Below are positions 44,602 through 52,917 of a stretch of DNA of 64,000 bases, piece by piece. Below the pieces are notes generated by a model. It did not search any database. It worked only from the letters and a program-made list of their open reading frames with translations, and was not told the origin of the DNA. Position numbers and translations under genes: made by a program. The number at the start of each line of letters is the position of its first letter. Position 1 is the stretch's first letter. The DNA comes from Lachnospiraceae bacterium (GTDB taxonomy: Bacteria > Bacillota > Clostridia > Lachnospirales > Lachnospiraceae), in assembly GCA_017552715.1 (NCBI GenBank), contig JAFZOW010000079.1, positions 1 to 64,000 on the forward strand. The letters are read 5' to 3'.

Positions 44602-46386
44602 TTACCTCTTCAGGTTCACCAGCTCCTCCAACAGGGTATCGGAAACGGTGATGATACGGCTGTTGGCCTGGAAACCACGCTGGGTAGTGATCAGGTCGGT
44701 GAACTCGCTGGACAGGTCCACATTGGACATTTCCAGGATACCGGTGGAAACCTTACCGCCGTCGGCTGATACATCCACACCGATGCCGTCCCACTCGCCG
44801 CTGTTCATGGTAGCGGAATAGAGGTTATCACCTTCTTTTTCCAGACCCGAAGCATTGGCGAATTTTGCAAACGCCAGCTGTCCCAGAAGCTTGGTCTGAC
44901 CGTTATCGTAAGCACCGAAGATCTTACCGTCGGTCTGGATGGAAACACCCGTCATGGTACCCACAGCCCAGCCGGTACCGAAGCCCTTGGTGTCGCCACT
45001 CACGGCACTGATGGTAGACTTCTTCTCGTTATTCACATTGCTGGTCGCATTCATGAAGATCTGGATACCGGGTGCACCCTTGTCATCTCCCTGGGCGGAA
45101 TTCATGGAGAAGGGATTGTCCGCACCGGCAGCTACCGGCTCGATCAGCATGTAAAAGCTCTCTCCGGTATTTCCGCCTATGGACTTCAGCGCACCGCTGA
45201 TCTGATCATACGCCACGGTAAGTGTCTTACCCTTGGCTGCGGTATAGCCGGAAGACTCCAGAGTCCCGTTTACGGCGTTCAGTACATGGGTACGGACCTT
45301 TTCACCGTCCGAACCGGAAGTGGCATCCAGCAGTCCCATAAAGTCCACTTTGTACTCTGTAGGGGGATCCGTCGAAGTATCTTCATAGGAAAACTTCATA
45401 TTCTTCAGGGTATCCCAATCCTTAACACCCCAGGCCTGAGCATATCTGTCCTGCTCGGAGAGCCCGGTATCGGGATCCGGTGTTGCACTGGCCGTAGCCG
45501 GATCTATAACGGGAGAACCGCTGGAACCTACGATGGTCATCGGTCCGTGAGAAGTATCCGTGGAGATCTTCCACTTATCGGAAAGGGAATAGGTCTTGGC
45601 ACGGCTGATCTCTGTTCCGGGTGCGGCCGGATCGTAGGCCGTTCCGGTAAAGATATTGGCATCGTACTTGTCCAGTACGGAATCGTTGTTCGCATCCCGC
45701 AGGTCTTCCAGAGTCAGGGCATACACACCTTCCTCGTCCGTGCTCTGAACCGAATAACGTGCGGTATAGGAATAACCCAGATTATCATAGATCTGCAGGT
45801 TGATGATCTTGCCGTCTCCAAGTACCTGGGGATCCATCTTATCGATGATGCCGCTCATATTGGCGCGGCTGGTAACCTGGGGAGGACTGGTCATATTCTC
45901 GGCAGAGAGGATACGCAGCGGGGACACATTATCCTGTACGATATCGCCGTTGGCATCTACCTGCCAGCCCATGACATTGTAGCCGTTGCTGCTCATGGCC
46001 AGATTACCTACAGCATCTACATAGAAGGAACCGTCACGGGTGAACTTGTCGCCCGCGCCGCCGTTTACCACGAAGAAAGCATCGCCGGAGATACGCAGAT
46101 CAAAGGCATTGCCTGTATTCTGGGAGGAACCCTGCTGGGAGATGGCGGTAGAGATTGCCGCACTCTGTACACCAAGACCGATCTGCTTGGCATTGATACC
46201 GGCACGTCCGGTTTCCGCATTGGGACCGGAAGCAGCCTGCGTCGTCTGATACATCAGTTCCGCAAAGGTGATGGACTGGGACTTATACGCCACGGTATTT
46301 ACGTTGGCGATATTGTTACCGATCACGTCCATCTTGATCTGGTGTGTCTTCAACCCCGCTACGCCGGAGTAGAGTGATCTCATCAT
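44602..46386 (-). CDS. flgE: Flagellar hook protein FlgE
   Basis: 594 residues. The rod/hook N-terminus MRSLYSGVAGLKTHQIKMD and NNIANVNTVAYK, plus the C-terminal DLITTQRGFQANSRII and SDTLLEELVNL, are both present and form the D0/D1 coiled core. The middle is an exposed domain of about 350 residues rich in Asp, Thr and Gly, longer than in Bacillus. It starts with ATGATG after AAGGAGG; a sigma-28-like promoter lies upstream. Confidence 0.95.
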   Translation of the reverse strand: MMRSLYSGVAGLKTHQIKMDVIGNNIANVNTVAYKSQSITFAELMYQTTQAASGPNAETGRAGINAKQIGLGVQSAAISTAISQQGSSQNTGNAFDLRISGDAFFVVNGGAGDKFTRDGSFYVDAVGNLAMSSNGYNVMGWQVDANGDIVQDNVSPLRILSAENMTSPPQVTSRANMSGIIDKMDPQVLGDGKIINLQIYDNLGYSYTARYSVQSTDEEGVYALTLEDLRDANNDSVLDKYDANIFTGTAYDPAAPGTEISRAKTYSLSDKWKISTDTSHGPMTIVGSSGSPVIDPATASATPDPDTGLSEQDRYAQAWGVKDWDTLKNMKFSYEDTSTDPPTEYKVDFMGLLDATSGSDGEKVRTHVLNAVNGTLESSGYTAAKGKTLTVAYDQISGALKSIGGNTGESFYMLIEPVAAGADNPFSMNSAQGDDKGAPGIQIFMNATSNVNNEKKSTISAVSGDTKGFGTGWAVGTMTGVSIQTDGKIFGAYDNGQTKLLGQLAFAKFANASGLEKEGDNLYSATMNSGEWDGIGVDVSADGGKVSTGILEMSNVDLSSEFTDLITTQRGFQANSRIITVSDTLLEELVNLKR

Positions 46387-46411
46387 AGTGCATGTCCTCC
46401 TTTATCTTTGC

Positions 46412-46432
46412 GGAGGCATAGTAACAGCCTCC
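46412..46432 (-). promoter_or_regulatory. Leader hairpin of flgE
   Basis: GGAGGC (46412-46417) pairs with GCCTCC (46427-46432), loop ATAGTAACA; on the minus strand it lies about 25 bases before the flgE start and just upstream of its ribosome-binding site. Confidence 0.4.
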
Positions 46433-46528
46433 CCTCGCTCTTCTTAGACTCGAAAGGAGGCCGATCGTCCTTTATCCGCATTTCTCTTCCCTGAGAAAGC
46501 ATCCTCTCGTATTTTGCTTACACTTTAT

Positions 46529-46555
46529 TTATCGTCAACCACGGGAAAATCTTTA
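46529..46555 (-). promoter_or_regulatory. Sigma-28-like promoter upstream of flgE
   Basis: Minus-strand TAAA (46552-46555), 15 bases, GACGATAA (46529-46536), against the consensus TAAA-N15-GCCGATAT: 6 of 8 at -10 and 4 of 4 at -35. The predicted leader is about 135 bases. This would let sigma-28, encoded by fliA in the same cluster, boost hook synthesis. Confidence 0.55.
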
Positions 46556-46575
46556 TAGCCGGCGAGGATAATTCT

Positions 46576-47430
46576 TTATCCCTTCAATTCCTGCAGCTTC
46601 TGATAATATTCCTCTATCTTTGCGATATTATCGGCCCCCAGGTAATCCTTCACCATGTCGTTCACATTCTGCAGGGCGTTATAAAGGGCCTCGATCTTTT
46701 CCCCATGCTCCTCAATGCTGATGGCATCCGTCTCGGGAAGGGTAGCAAGGGCTTCCTTCAGGGTCTGGGCACTCTCCTGTGCATTATAGTCGCTGACCAG
46801 TCCCATCATACGCTCTCCGTACTTATTGATCTCATCAATGGCTTCCTGCTCGATGAAGCTCTTCTCATAATCGGACATACCGGAGAGGATCTCTCCCAGC
46901 TTCAGAACAGTATCCTGGTCGCTGATGGTCAGGTTCTGCAGGGAGGGCAGCTTACCGATGAGTTCACGGATCTGATCCACCTTATCCTGGGCTGCCATGT
47001 ACTCGTCACTGATAACCGTATCCAGATCATCGATGGAATACGGGCTGCCGTCGATATAAACATAGGCCTTTCCTTCTTCGTAGCCTACACGCTCCACCAT
47101 ACCGCTCACCAGATCCGTATTGCCGGTGGAATCCGTCACCTTCATGATAACGTTCTTACCCACCAGGCTCTGGGCCTGTACGCCGCCCATGGCCTTACCT
47201 ATATCCTGGATCTCGCTCACCTGGGTAAACGTGGCGTACTGGCTGATCCACTCGGTATTGGAAGTAGGCTCCAAAGGATCCTGATTCTGCATCTCTGCCA
47301 CAAGAAGGGTCAGGAAAGCCTCGCTGCTGACAGCGGAGCCGCCCTTTTCGTCCTTCGCATTCTTAAGAGATGCGCTGGATGCGGTCTCGGTATCAAATTT
47401 GCCGTCTACTAAGGGTGCTATCAAACTCAT
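46576..47430 (-). CDS. flgD: Hook capping protein FlgD with a C-terminal helical-repeat extension
   Basis: 284 residues. The N-terminal FlgD domain (about 35-80, AFLTLLVAEMQNQDPLEPTSNTEWISQYATFTQVSEIQ in the family pattern) and the small beta domain to about 140 are standard. Then follow about 140 residues in two helical repeats, each of form LIxxLPxxxxLTxxDxxxxxLxxxLSxYEKxFI (about 155-215 and 225-284). These resemble three-helix repeats of secreted cell-wall proteins. Usual Firmicute FlgD is near 140-150 residues. The extension's role is unknown. Confidence 0.9.
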   Translation of the reverse strand: MSLIAPLVDGKFDTETASSASLKNAKDEKGGSAVSSEAFLTLLVAEMQNQDPLEPTSNTEWISQYATFTQVSEIQDIGKAMGGVQAQSLVGKNVIMKVTDSTGNTDLVSGMVERVGYEEGKAYVYIDGSPYSIDDLDTVISDEYMAAQDKVDQIRELIGKLPSLQNLTISDQDTVLKLGEILSGMSDYEKSFIEQEAIDEINKYGERMMGLVSDYNAQESAQTLKEALATLPETDAISIEEHGEKIEALYNALQNVNDMVKDYLGADNIAKIEEYYQKLQELKG

Positions 47431-47507
47431 ATGAATACTCCTTTCCTGACTTCAGGCTATCTAAGTATCGATTTTTCCAACTTAAGCATTAGGTTTCTTC
47501 CCACTGG

Positions 47508-47586
47508 CCTAGCGTCGTGTGTCTCCCCACTATCGTGGGGCCCCTTTCACACTCCGGCCAGCGGGCCCCTCCTCATGCTTGCTAGG
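47508..47586. repeat. Nested palindromic repeat between flgD and fliK
   Basis: Outer arms CCTAGC (47508-47513) and GCTAGG (47581-47586); inner arms GTGTG (47517-47521) and CACAC (47548-47552) around CCCCAC/GTGGGG. The inner core matches that of the repeats at 21221-21368. It ends inside the fliK stop codon region. Confidence 0.75.
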
Positions 47587-49057
47587 CTCTATAATCCATC
47601 CTGTTTCCGTCGGCCTGCATCATCTGCACAGTAACGGCATCCGCTTCATCTACCGGGATCACATCCCCCTCTGCGTAGTCGCCGAGGTCTATGCGATGGG
47701 TTGCTCTGCGCAGGCGTTCCTGTTCCTGTGCTTCCGCTTCACTCTGGCCGCCGTTTCCCTGCTCCAGATTCTGTTCGAAGGCATGACTGGCAACCGTAAC
47801 TTCCACAGCTTCCACTTTCACGCCGGCCTGTTCCATATTCTCTTTCAGGAGCTGCAGCTGACCCGCCAGGGCATCACGAACCGCATCATTCTGCGCCGTG
47901 AACTGAGCCGTTACCGCCCCGTCCTGACTCACGAGACGTACCGCCACGCTTCCGAGACTGGCCGGATGGAGTACCATCTCCAGACTGCTCATATCTTCCG
48001 TCACCTGAGTGCGGATATGCTCCGCTACCTGGCTTAAGATCTCTTCCGGATTGCTGGTATAGTGCAGCTGCTCCGCTGCCTGGGGTACATCCACGGCATC
48101 CGGCTGCTGCACATTCACACTCTCAGGGGCAAAACTCTGCTCGGTACGGAATTCATGCGCATCAAAACGCTCACGGTTCTCTCTGCGTCCTTCCGTATGC
48201 TGCTCCTGAGCTTCTTCGTTTTGCTGCTTTGCCTGCGTCTGCACAGGCCGGTCCGCCACAGCCGTCACTTCCTCCTCCGGAGCGGCAATGGCATCACTGA
48301 ACATATGCTCGACGCTCTCTGCTGCCGCAGGAGCTTTCGACTCGGGAATACTCTCTGTTTCTGCCTTCAGGCCGGCTTCAAGCACCGGGGCAAAAAGCTG
48401 TACCGCGTCATCCCCCAGATCCGCTTTCAGCGTTTCGATGGTTTCCGTGATCAGCTCGTTGATCCTGCCTGCCGTCTCCGCCAGAGACTGGTCCGTCAGT
48501 AACGCGCTGATATCGCCGCCGGCAAAAAGCTCCGCCGCCAGCTCATTTCCCGCATGGACATCCAGAAGCTCCATCCCGGAGATATCCAGCTCTCCGAGAG
48601 CCTCTGTCAGCTCCTCGGGGCTCATATCCAATAACTGTGCCAGCAGATCGATGAACTGCTGCATGGCCGTGACCAGCACAGCCTCCGTGGCTTCATCCAC
48701 AGGAGCATCCGCAGCCGGTGCCGCAGCCTGGGTATCGGCCGTCCGGGTATCCCCGGTCCTGACATCCGCCTTTTCCTCAACAGGCTTATCCGCAGTTTCT
48801 GTCTTCTGCGGCCGGGGCTGTTCCGTTTTGACACTCTTGTCCTCCCGCATATCCTTTGCGGGAGCCTCAGATTGTTCGGAGTCCTTTCCGTTTGCAGCGG
48901 TTCCTTCCGTCTTGATCGGAGTCATCTGGGAATTCATACCGTCTTTCGCATTGTTGAAAGCCTGCATGAAATCACCGGAGGTCTCGTCCTTCTGCGGCTG
49001 CACTGCGCCGGGCATCAAGCCCTGCAACGCCAGCTCGCTGATCGCTGCAATACCCAT
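47582..49057 (-). CDS. fliK: Flagellar hook-length control protein FliK
   Basis: 491 residues. A long disordered N-terminus (about 1-330, rich in Glu, Ala, Gln, Thr) serves as a ruler; the C-terminal Flg_hook domain (about 355-440, LHPASLGSVAVRLVSQDGAVTAQFTAQNDAVRDAL in the family pattern LxPxxLGxVxVxL) interacts with FlhB. An acidic tail with DADAV follows. A sigma-28-like promoter lies about 45 bases upstream. Confidence 0.9.
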   Translation of the reverse strand: MGIAAISELALQGLMPGAVQPQKDETSGDFMQAFNNAKDGMNSQMTPIKTEGTAANGKDSEQSEAPAKDMREDKSVKTEQPRPQKTETADKPVEEKADVRTGDTRTADTQAAAPAADAPVDEATEAVLVTAMQQFIDLLAQLLDMSPEELTEALGELDISGMELLDVHAGNELAAELFAGGDISALLTDQSLAETAGRINELITETIETLKADLGDDAVQLFAPVLEAGLKAETESIPESKAPAAAESVEHMFSDAIAAPEEEVTAVADRPVQTQAKQQNEEAQEQHTEGRRENRERFDAHEFRTEQSFAPESVNVQQPDAVDVPQAAEQLHYTSNPEEILSQVAEHIRTQVTEDMSSLEMVLHPASLGSVAVRLVSQDGAVTAQFTAQNDAVRDALAGQLQLLKENMEQAGVKVEAVEVTVASHAFEQNLEQGNGGQSEAEAQEQERLRRATHRIDLGDYAEGDVIPVDEADAVTVQMMQADGNRMDYRA

Positions 49058-49100
49058 TTACCATCCTCCTTCTCGTCTTGAGACTTTTCCGTTATTATTC

Positions 49101-49127
49101 TTATCGGATGGATATCTGAAAAACTTA
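49101..49127 (-). promoter_or_regulatory. Sigma-28-like promoter upstream of fliK
   Basis: Minus-strand TAAG (49124-49127), 15 bases, TCCGATAA (49101-49108), against TAAA-N15-GCCGATAT: 6 of 8 at -10, 3 of 4 at -35. It lies 43 bases before fliK, with GGAGG in between. Confidence 0.5.
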
Positions 49128-49129
49128 AC

Positions 49130-49425
49130 CGCCTGCGGGATCACCTCGCCCGCTCAGACCGACATTCGCTCCGGGACGCGGATTCCGTCGCTAAACGGTT
49201 CCGGGAAACTGCGAAAGATAATGACGGTGTCCGGAACCGGTCGATATTCGGCTTCCCTGCCTCATATCTCCCACTCTCGGCCATCCGGGCCTCGAGTTCC
49301 TGTCTGCTTCAGCAGTTTCAGGAACCGTTAAGCTCCTCCATATGCGCCCGGATCGAATGCCGGTCTTTCCGGGCCAAAAGTCAGAAAGCGCTTCCTGCAA
49401 GCAGAGCGCTGTCAGATCTTCAGCC
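49130..49425. repeat. Region of nested inverted repeats between the motE-like gene and fliK
   Basis: The 373-base gap 49058-49430 holds no gene. Inverted repeats include GGTTCCGG/CCGGAACC (49197-49204, 49231-49238), GTTCCTG/CAGGAAC (49296-49302, 49319-49325) with an inner CTGCT/AGCAG, ATCCGGGC/GCCCGGAT (49283-49290, 49346-49353) around it, and AGCGCT twice near 49387-49412. The layout suggests a folded spacer or a mobile intergenic element. Confidence 0.6.
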
Positions 49426-49430
49426 CTTTA

Positions 49431-50282
49431 TCACTCCGGGTCCATCAGCCTCGTCACCTGCGCGGCGATATCCGGATCCATCTTGGCCAGGATGGCTCCG
49501 CGCTGGGAACTGGTCATACTCCAGAGTATCTCACCCACCAGCTCCAGTGAATTGCCCATGGTATTAAAGATCGCCGCCGCTTCCTCCGGCTGCATGGCCG
49601 CATAGGCTGCCGCGTAATCCGCCATCTGTGCGGAGGCTGCACTGCTCTTCACCACCAGCTGATAGAGGTATTCCGCCGTAGCGGGATCCATCTGCTCATA
49701 ATATTTACGGTATTCATCGGGACCGGGGCCGTTCTCGGCATAGACCACCTGTTCAAAGAATTCCGTACGGATCCGCTCAAATTCCACCTGCCTGTCCTCA
49801 AAGCTCTTAAGCCTCTCCACTTCCCCTTTGAGCAGGGTCACATCCTGGGCATAGGTCTCGTTGGCCGTACGGGCGCTCTGAAGCTCCAACTCCAGCGCCT
49901 TGATCTGATCCACTGCCTGATCCAGAGACGTATAGCCGTAATAGGCTTCCAGGTCCTCCGTCTCGGTGGTGGTATCCCGGGGCAGGATCTTGTTCACTAC
50001 CGGCACATTCTTAAGGACTGGAGCCAGCACACCGCTTCCGAAACCACCCACATCCAGCTTGATCAGTATGGCCAGGATGGCCAGCCAGATCAGCACGATA
50101 AATATGGTCACAAAAAACATGGAGATACCGCCGCCTGTGGTTTCGCCCTCCAGTTCCGCTTCCTGATCCGCCAGTTCCTTGGCCCGCTTTTTGGCTTCTT
50201 TCTTCTGGGCCTCCTGATCTTTCTTCAGTTTCTTTTTTTCGTCGGCGATCTTTTTCCGTTCCGCCTTCAGATCATCTGCCAT
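49431..50282 (-). CDS. MotE-like flagellar chaperone with MgtE-N-type domain
   Basis: 283 residues. A very basic, helical N-terminus (about 1-48), a membrane helix (about 54-74), a coiled coil (about 115-165), and a C-terminal domain of MgtE_N/MotE type (MDPATAEYLYQLV..., MQPEEAAAIFNTMG, MTSSQRGAILAKMDP). In other bacteria MotE stabilises MotC or the stator; the gene's place between fliJ and fliK is typical of the Firmicute version (YlxF-like). The substrate is not proven here. Confidence 0.8.
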   Translation of the reverse strand: MADDLKAERKKIADEKKKLKKDQEAQKKEAKKRAKELADQEAELEGETTGGGISMFFVTIFIVLIWLAILAILIKLDVGGFGSGVLAPVLKNVPVVNKILPRDTTTETEDLEAYYGYTSLDQAVDQIKALELELQSARTANETYAQDVTLLKGEVERLKSFEDRQVEFERIRTEFFEQVVYAENGPGPDEYRKYYEQMDPATAEYLYQLVVKSSAASAQMADYAAAYAAMQPEEAAAIFNTMGNSLELVGEILWSMTSSQRGAILAKMDPDIAAQVTRLMDPE

Positions 50283-50297
50283 TTCCCGTTCCTCTTT

Positions 50298-50750
50298 TTA
50301 TTCGTCTTCTGACTTGGTTCCGTGTATATAGCTGGTAAGGCCGTCGATCTCTTTGATCTCTTCGGCATTCAACTCGGCAACGAAGCGGTCGAAAGCTTTT
50401 TCCCGGAGCTTCTCATGGATCCTCCGCTCCTGCATGGCTTCCGTCATACGGCGTTTTGCTGCATCCAGGTTCTTCTCGGCAACCCGTACCTTCACACGCT
50501 GCTGCCTTATCTCTTCCTCCGCGTATTCCGCCTGCCGCTCATTCTCTTTGATCTTCAGCACATCAATGGTGGTAAGGCGCATGGCCTTTCCGGCCTCGGC
50601 GATATCATCCCTCTTGCGGAGCAGGGCTGCCATCTTCTCTTCCTCTTCGGTCAGGATCGCTCTTCTGGCCGCAAAGTTGTTCTTCTCCTGCTCCTCCAGC
50701 TTCTCCTTAAGCTGCAATATATTCTGCATCCGATAGTTAAACCGGGCCAT
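50298..50750 (-). CDS. fliJ: Flagellar export chaperone FliJ
   Basis: 150 residues, one long coiled coil: FNYRMQNILQLKEKLEEQEK at the front and QERRIHEKLREKAFDRF further on. FliJ joins the FliI ATPase to the export gate. It follows fliI by 36 bases. Confidence 0.9.
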   Translation of the reverse strand: MARFNYRMQNILQLKEKLEEQEKNNFAARRAILTEEEEKMAALLRKRDDIAEAGKAMRLTTIDVLKIKENERQAEYAEEEIRQQRVKVRVAEKNLDAAKRRMTEAMQERRIHEKLREKAFDRFVAELNAEEIKEIDGLTSYIHGTKSEDE

Positions 50751-50786
50751 TCACGATACCCCTTCCGTTCCACCGGCTCTGCCTTA

Positions 50787-52088
50787 TTACTTAAAGAGCT
50801 CCGATAACTGTCTCTCCGTTTCTTCGTACTCGACCTTCTCATTCACATCCTGACAGAGGAACTCGTTCACGGCATCGATCTTTTCTATGGCATAGTCGAT
50901 GCTTTTATTGGATCCCCTCTTATATGCCCCGATGTTGATCAGATCTTCCGCCTCATCATAAGTCGCCATGACGCTCTTGAGCTTTGTTGCGGCCTGACGG
51001 TGTTCTTTCCCCGTCACCATGCTCATGCATCGCGAGATGGAGAGCATCACATCGATGGCCGGATAATGTCCTTTGGCCGCCAGACGGCGGTTCAACATGA
51101 TATGTCCGTCCAGGATACCACGTGCTGTATCCGTTATGGGTTCATTGAAATCATCCCCGTCCACCAGCACGGCATAGAGCCCGGTGATGGAACCCTTATC
51201 ATCCCTGCCAGCCCGTTCCAGGAGCTTGGGCATTTCAGAATACACGCTGGGCGGATAGCCTCTCGTTACCGGAGGTTCCCCCGTGGCCAGGCCGATCTCC
51301 CGCTGGGCCATGGAAAATCGCGTCAGATTGTCCATCATCAGCAGAACATCCTTGCCCTTCGAGCGGAAGTATTCCGCTATAGCCGTAGCCGTCTGGGCCG
51401 CTTTCTTACGTTCCAGCGCCGGCTTGTCGGAAGTGGCACAGACCACCACGCTGCGTTTCATGCCTTCGGGACCCAGGTCACGTTCGATAAATTCCCTCAC
51501 TTCACGGCCACGCTCCCCGATCAGGGCGATCACATTAAGCTCTGCCCTCGTATTCCTGGCAAACATCCCCATCAGGGTGGATTTACCAACACCTGAACCA
51601 GCAAAAATACCTATACGCTGGCCCTTTCCCACGGTGATCATACCGTCCACGGCCTTTACTCCCAGGGGCAGTACTTCATTTATTATAGTGCGGTTCATGG
51701 GATCCGGACTTTTCGCTTCCAGGGGATACCAGGTCTCTCCCTCGGGTTTAAAATCGCTGATGGGTCTTCCCAGCCCGTCCAGGATCTGCCCTAAAAGAAA
51801 ATCCCCCACCTGCACGGAAAGGGGACGCTCCATATTTTCCACCACACAGCCGGCGCCGATCCCTTCCGTAGCCTCGTAAGGCATCAGCAGGGTCATGTTG
51901 TTTTTGAAGCCCACCACCTCGCTCATGATGGTATGCCCATCCGTTGTGGTGATGCGGCACATATCCCCCATCTTCGCGTCCGGTCCCGCGCTCTCCAGCG
52001 TCAGGCCGACCACATTCATGATCCGGCCCAGCCTCCGGTAGTAAAGCTTCTCCGCCGCGTCATATTTATCAAGATTCAGTTCATTCAT
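50787..52088 (-). CDS. fliI: Flagellum-specific ATPase FliI
   Basis: 433 residues, F1-beta-like. Walker A GSGVGKST at 164-171, LIGERGREVREFIERDLG and the Walker B VLLMMDNLTRFSMAQRE; the C-terminal KYDE-like block is normal. It powers export of flagellar subunits with FliH and FliJ. Overlaps fliH by 8 bases. Confidence 0.97.
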   Translation of the reverse strand: MNELNLDKYDAAEKLYYRRLGRIMNVVGLTLESAGPDAKMGDMCRITTTDGHTIMSEVVGFKNNMTLLMPYEATEGIGAGCVVENMERPLSVQVGDFLLGQILDGLGRPISDFKPEGETWYPLEAKSPDPMNRTIINEVLPLGVKAVDGMITVGKGQRIGIFAGSGVGKSTLMGMFARNTRAELNVIALIGERGREVREFIERDLGPEGMKRSVVVCATSDKPALERKKAAQTATAIAEYFRSKGKDVLLMMDNLTRFSMAQREIGLATGEPPVTRGYPPSVYSEMPKLLERAGRDDKGSITGLYAVLVDGDDFNEPITDTARGILDGHIMLNRRLAAKGHYPAIDVMLSISRCMSMVTGKEHRQAATKLKSVMATYDEAEDLINIGAYKRGSNKSIDYAIEKIDAVNEFLCQDVNEKVEYEETERQLSELFK

Positions 52089-52917
52089 AACTCAGTATCC
52101 TGAGCTGCTGGGACAAAAGCTTCAGCTGCGTTCCCAGCGAGCAATCCCAGACACCGCCCTCACTCTCGATCAGGCAGGCTCCCTGACTCAGGGTCCCGTC
52201 CTCCACCAGTTCAAAGCTTTCCGGAAGTATGCCCGTTCCTTTAGCAAGCTCTTCCTTCTGCGCTTTGACATTTTCGTAATCCGCCACGGAGACATGCACG
52301 ATATAATTCCGCCCGCTCTCCACAGCTGTCAGGGCCCGTTTCAGCAAAAAGAGCACCGTCTCCCGGTCATTCTCCAGTCTTGCTCCCGTGACCCGCTCAT
52401 AGATCCCGGCGATCTTATCCACCAGCAGCGGCTCCAGCTCCGCGCTTTTTTTCAGAAAATCCGCCTCGGCTGCCCTGGCCCTTTCCTCACATTCCCGTTC
52501 CTTCTTTTTATATTGCTCGCGGCACTCTTCCTCGGCCTGACGCTTTCCTTCCCGGTATCCCTCCTCGCGGCCTTCGTCCCTTGCCGCTCCTCGGATCTGT
52601 TCCGCTTCCTTTCGGGCCGCCTCCAGGATCTGTTCGGCTTCCGCTTCCGCCTCCCGCGTCCGCGCTTCGATATCCTCCCGGGTCAGAGCTCCTCCGGCCT
52701 TGATCAGAGCTTCATCCTCCTCGGGAGTAGAAACAAGCCTTTCCACCAGCAGCGGATCCAGCCCTTCGGAAAAACCTTCCTCGAAATGCTCTGCCGGTTC
52801 TTCCACCAGCCGGGAACGCAGCTCCTCTAAACGTTTCTCCACGATATCATTGGAATTGATGGTGAGCTTTTTGCCGTCCGCCACCGTGACGAAGCCGCCC
52901 TTGATGAAATTAGACAA
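52081..52917 (-). CDS. fliH: Flagellar assembly protein FliH (TTG start)
   Basis: 278 residues. The TTG at 52917 opens LSNFIKGGFVTVADGKKL, the usual FliH N-terminus, and overlaps the fliG stop by 8 bases; GGAGGTGACGAGG just upstream can serve as ribosome-binding site. A later ATG is absent, and the ATG at 52956 would add residues that do not resemble FliH. A Glu/Ala-rich coiled coil (about 85-150) precedes the FliI-binding domain. Confidence 0.88.
   Translation of the reverse strand: MSNFIKGGFVTVADGKKLTINSNDIVEKRLEELRSRLVEEPAEHFEEGFSEGLDPLLVERLVSTPEEDEALIKAGGALTREDIEARTREAEAEAEQILEAARKEAEQIRGAARDEGREEGYREGKRQAEEECREQYKKKERECEERARAAEADFLKKSAELEPLLVDKIAGIYERVTGARLENDRETVLFLLKRALTAVESGRNYIVHVSVADYENVKAQKEELAKGTGILPESFELVEDGTLSQGACLIESEGGVWDCSLGTQLKLLSQQLRILSYE

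Noticed and set aside
49191-49400. 69-codon minus-strand frame in the fliK-motE gap
   Set aside because: Sequence is made of nested inverted repeats; no family match and no good start site.
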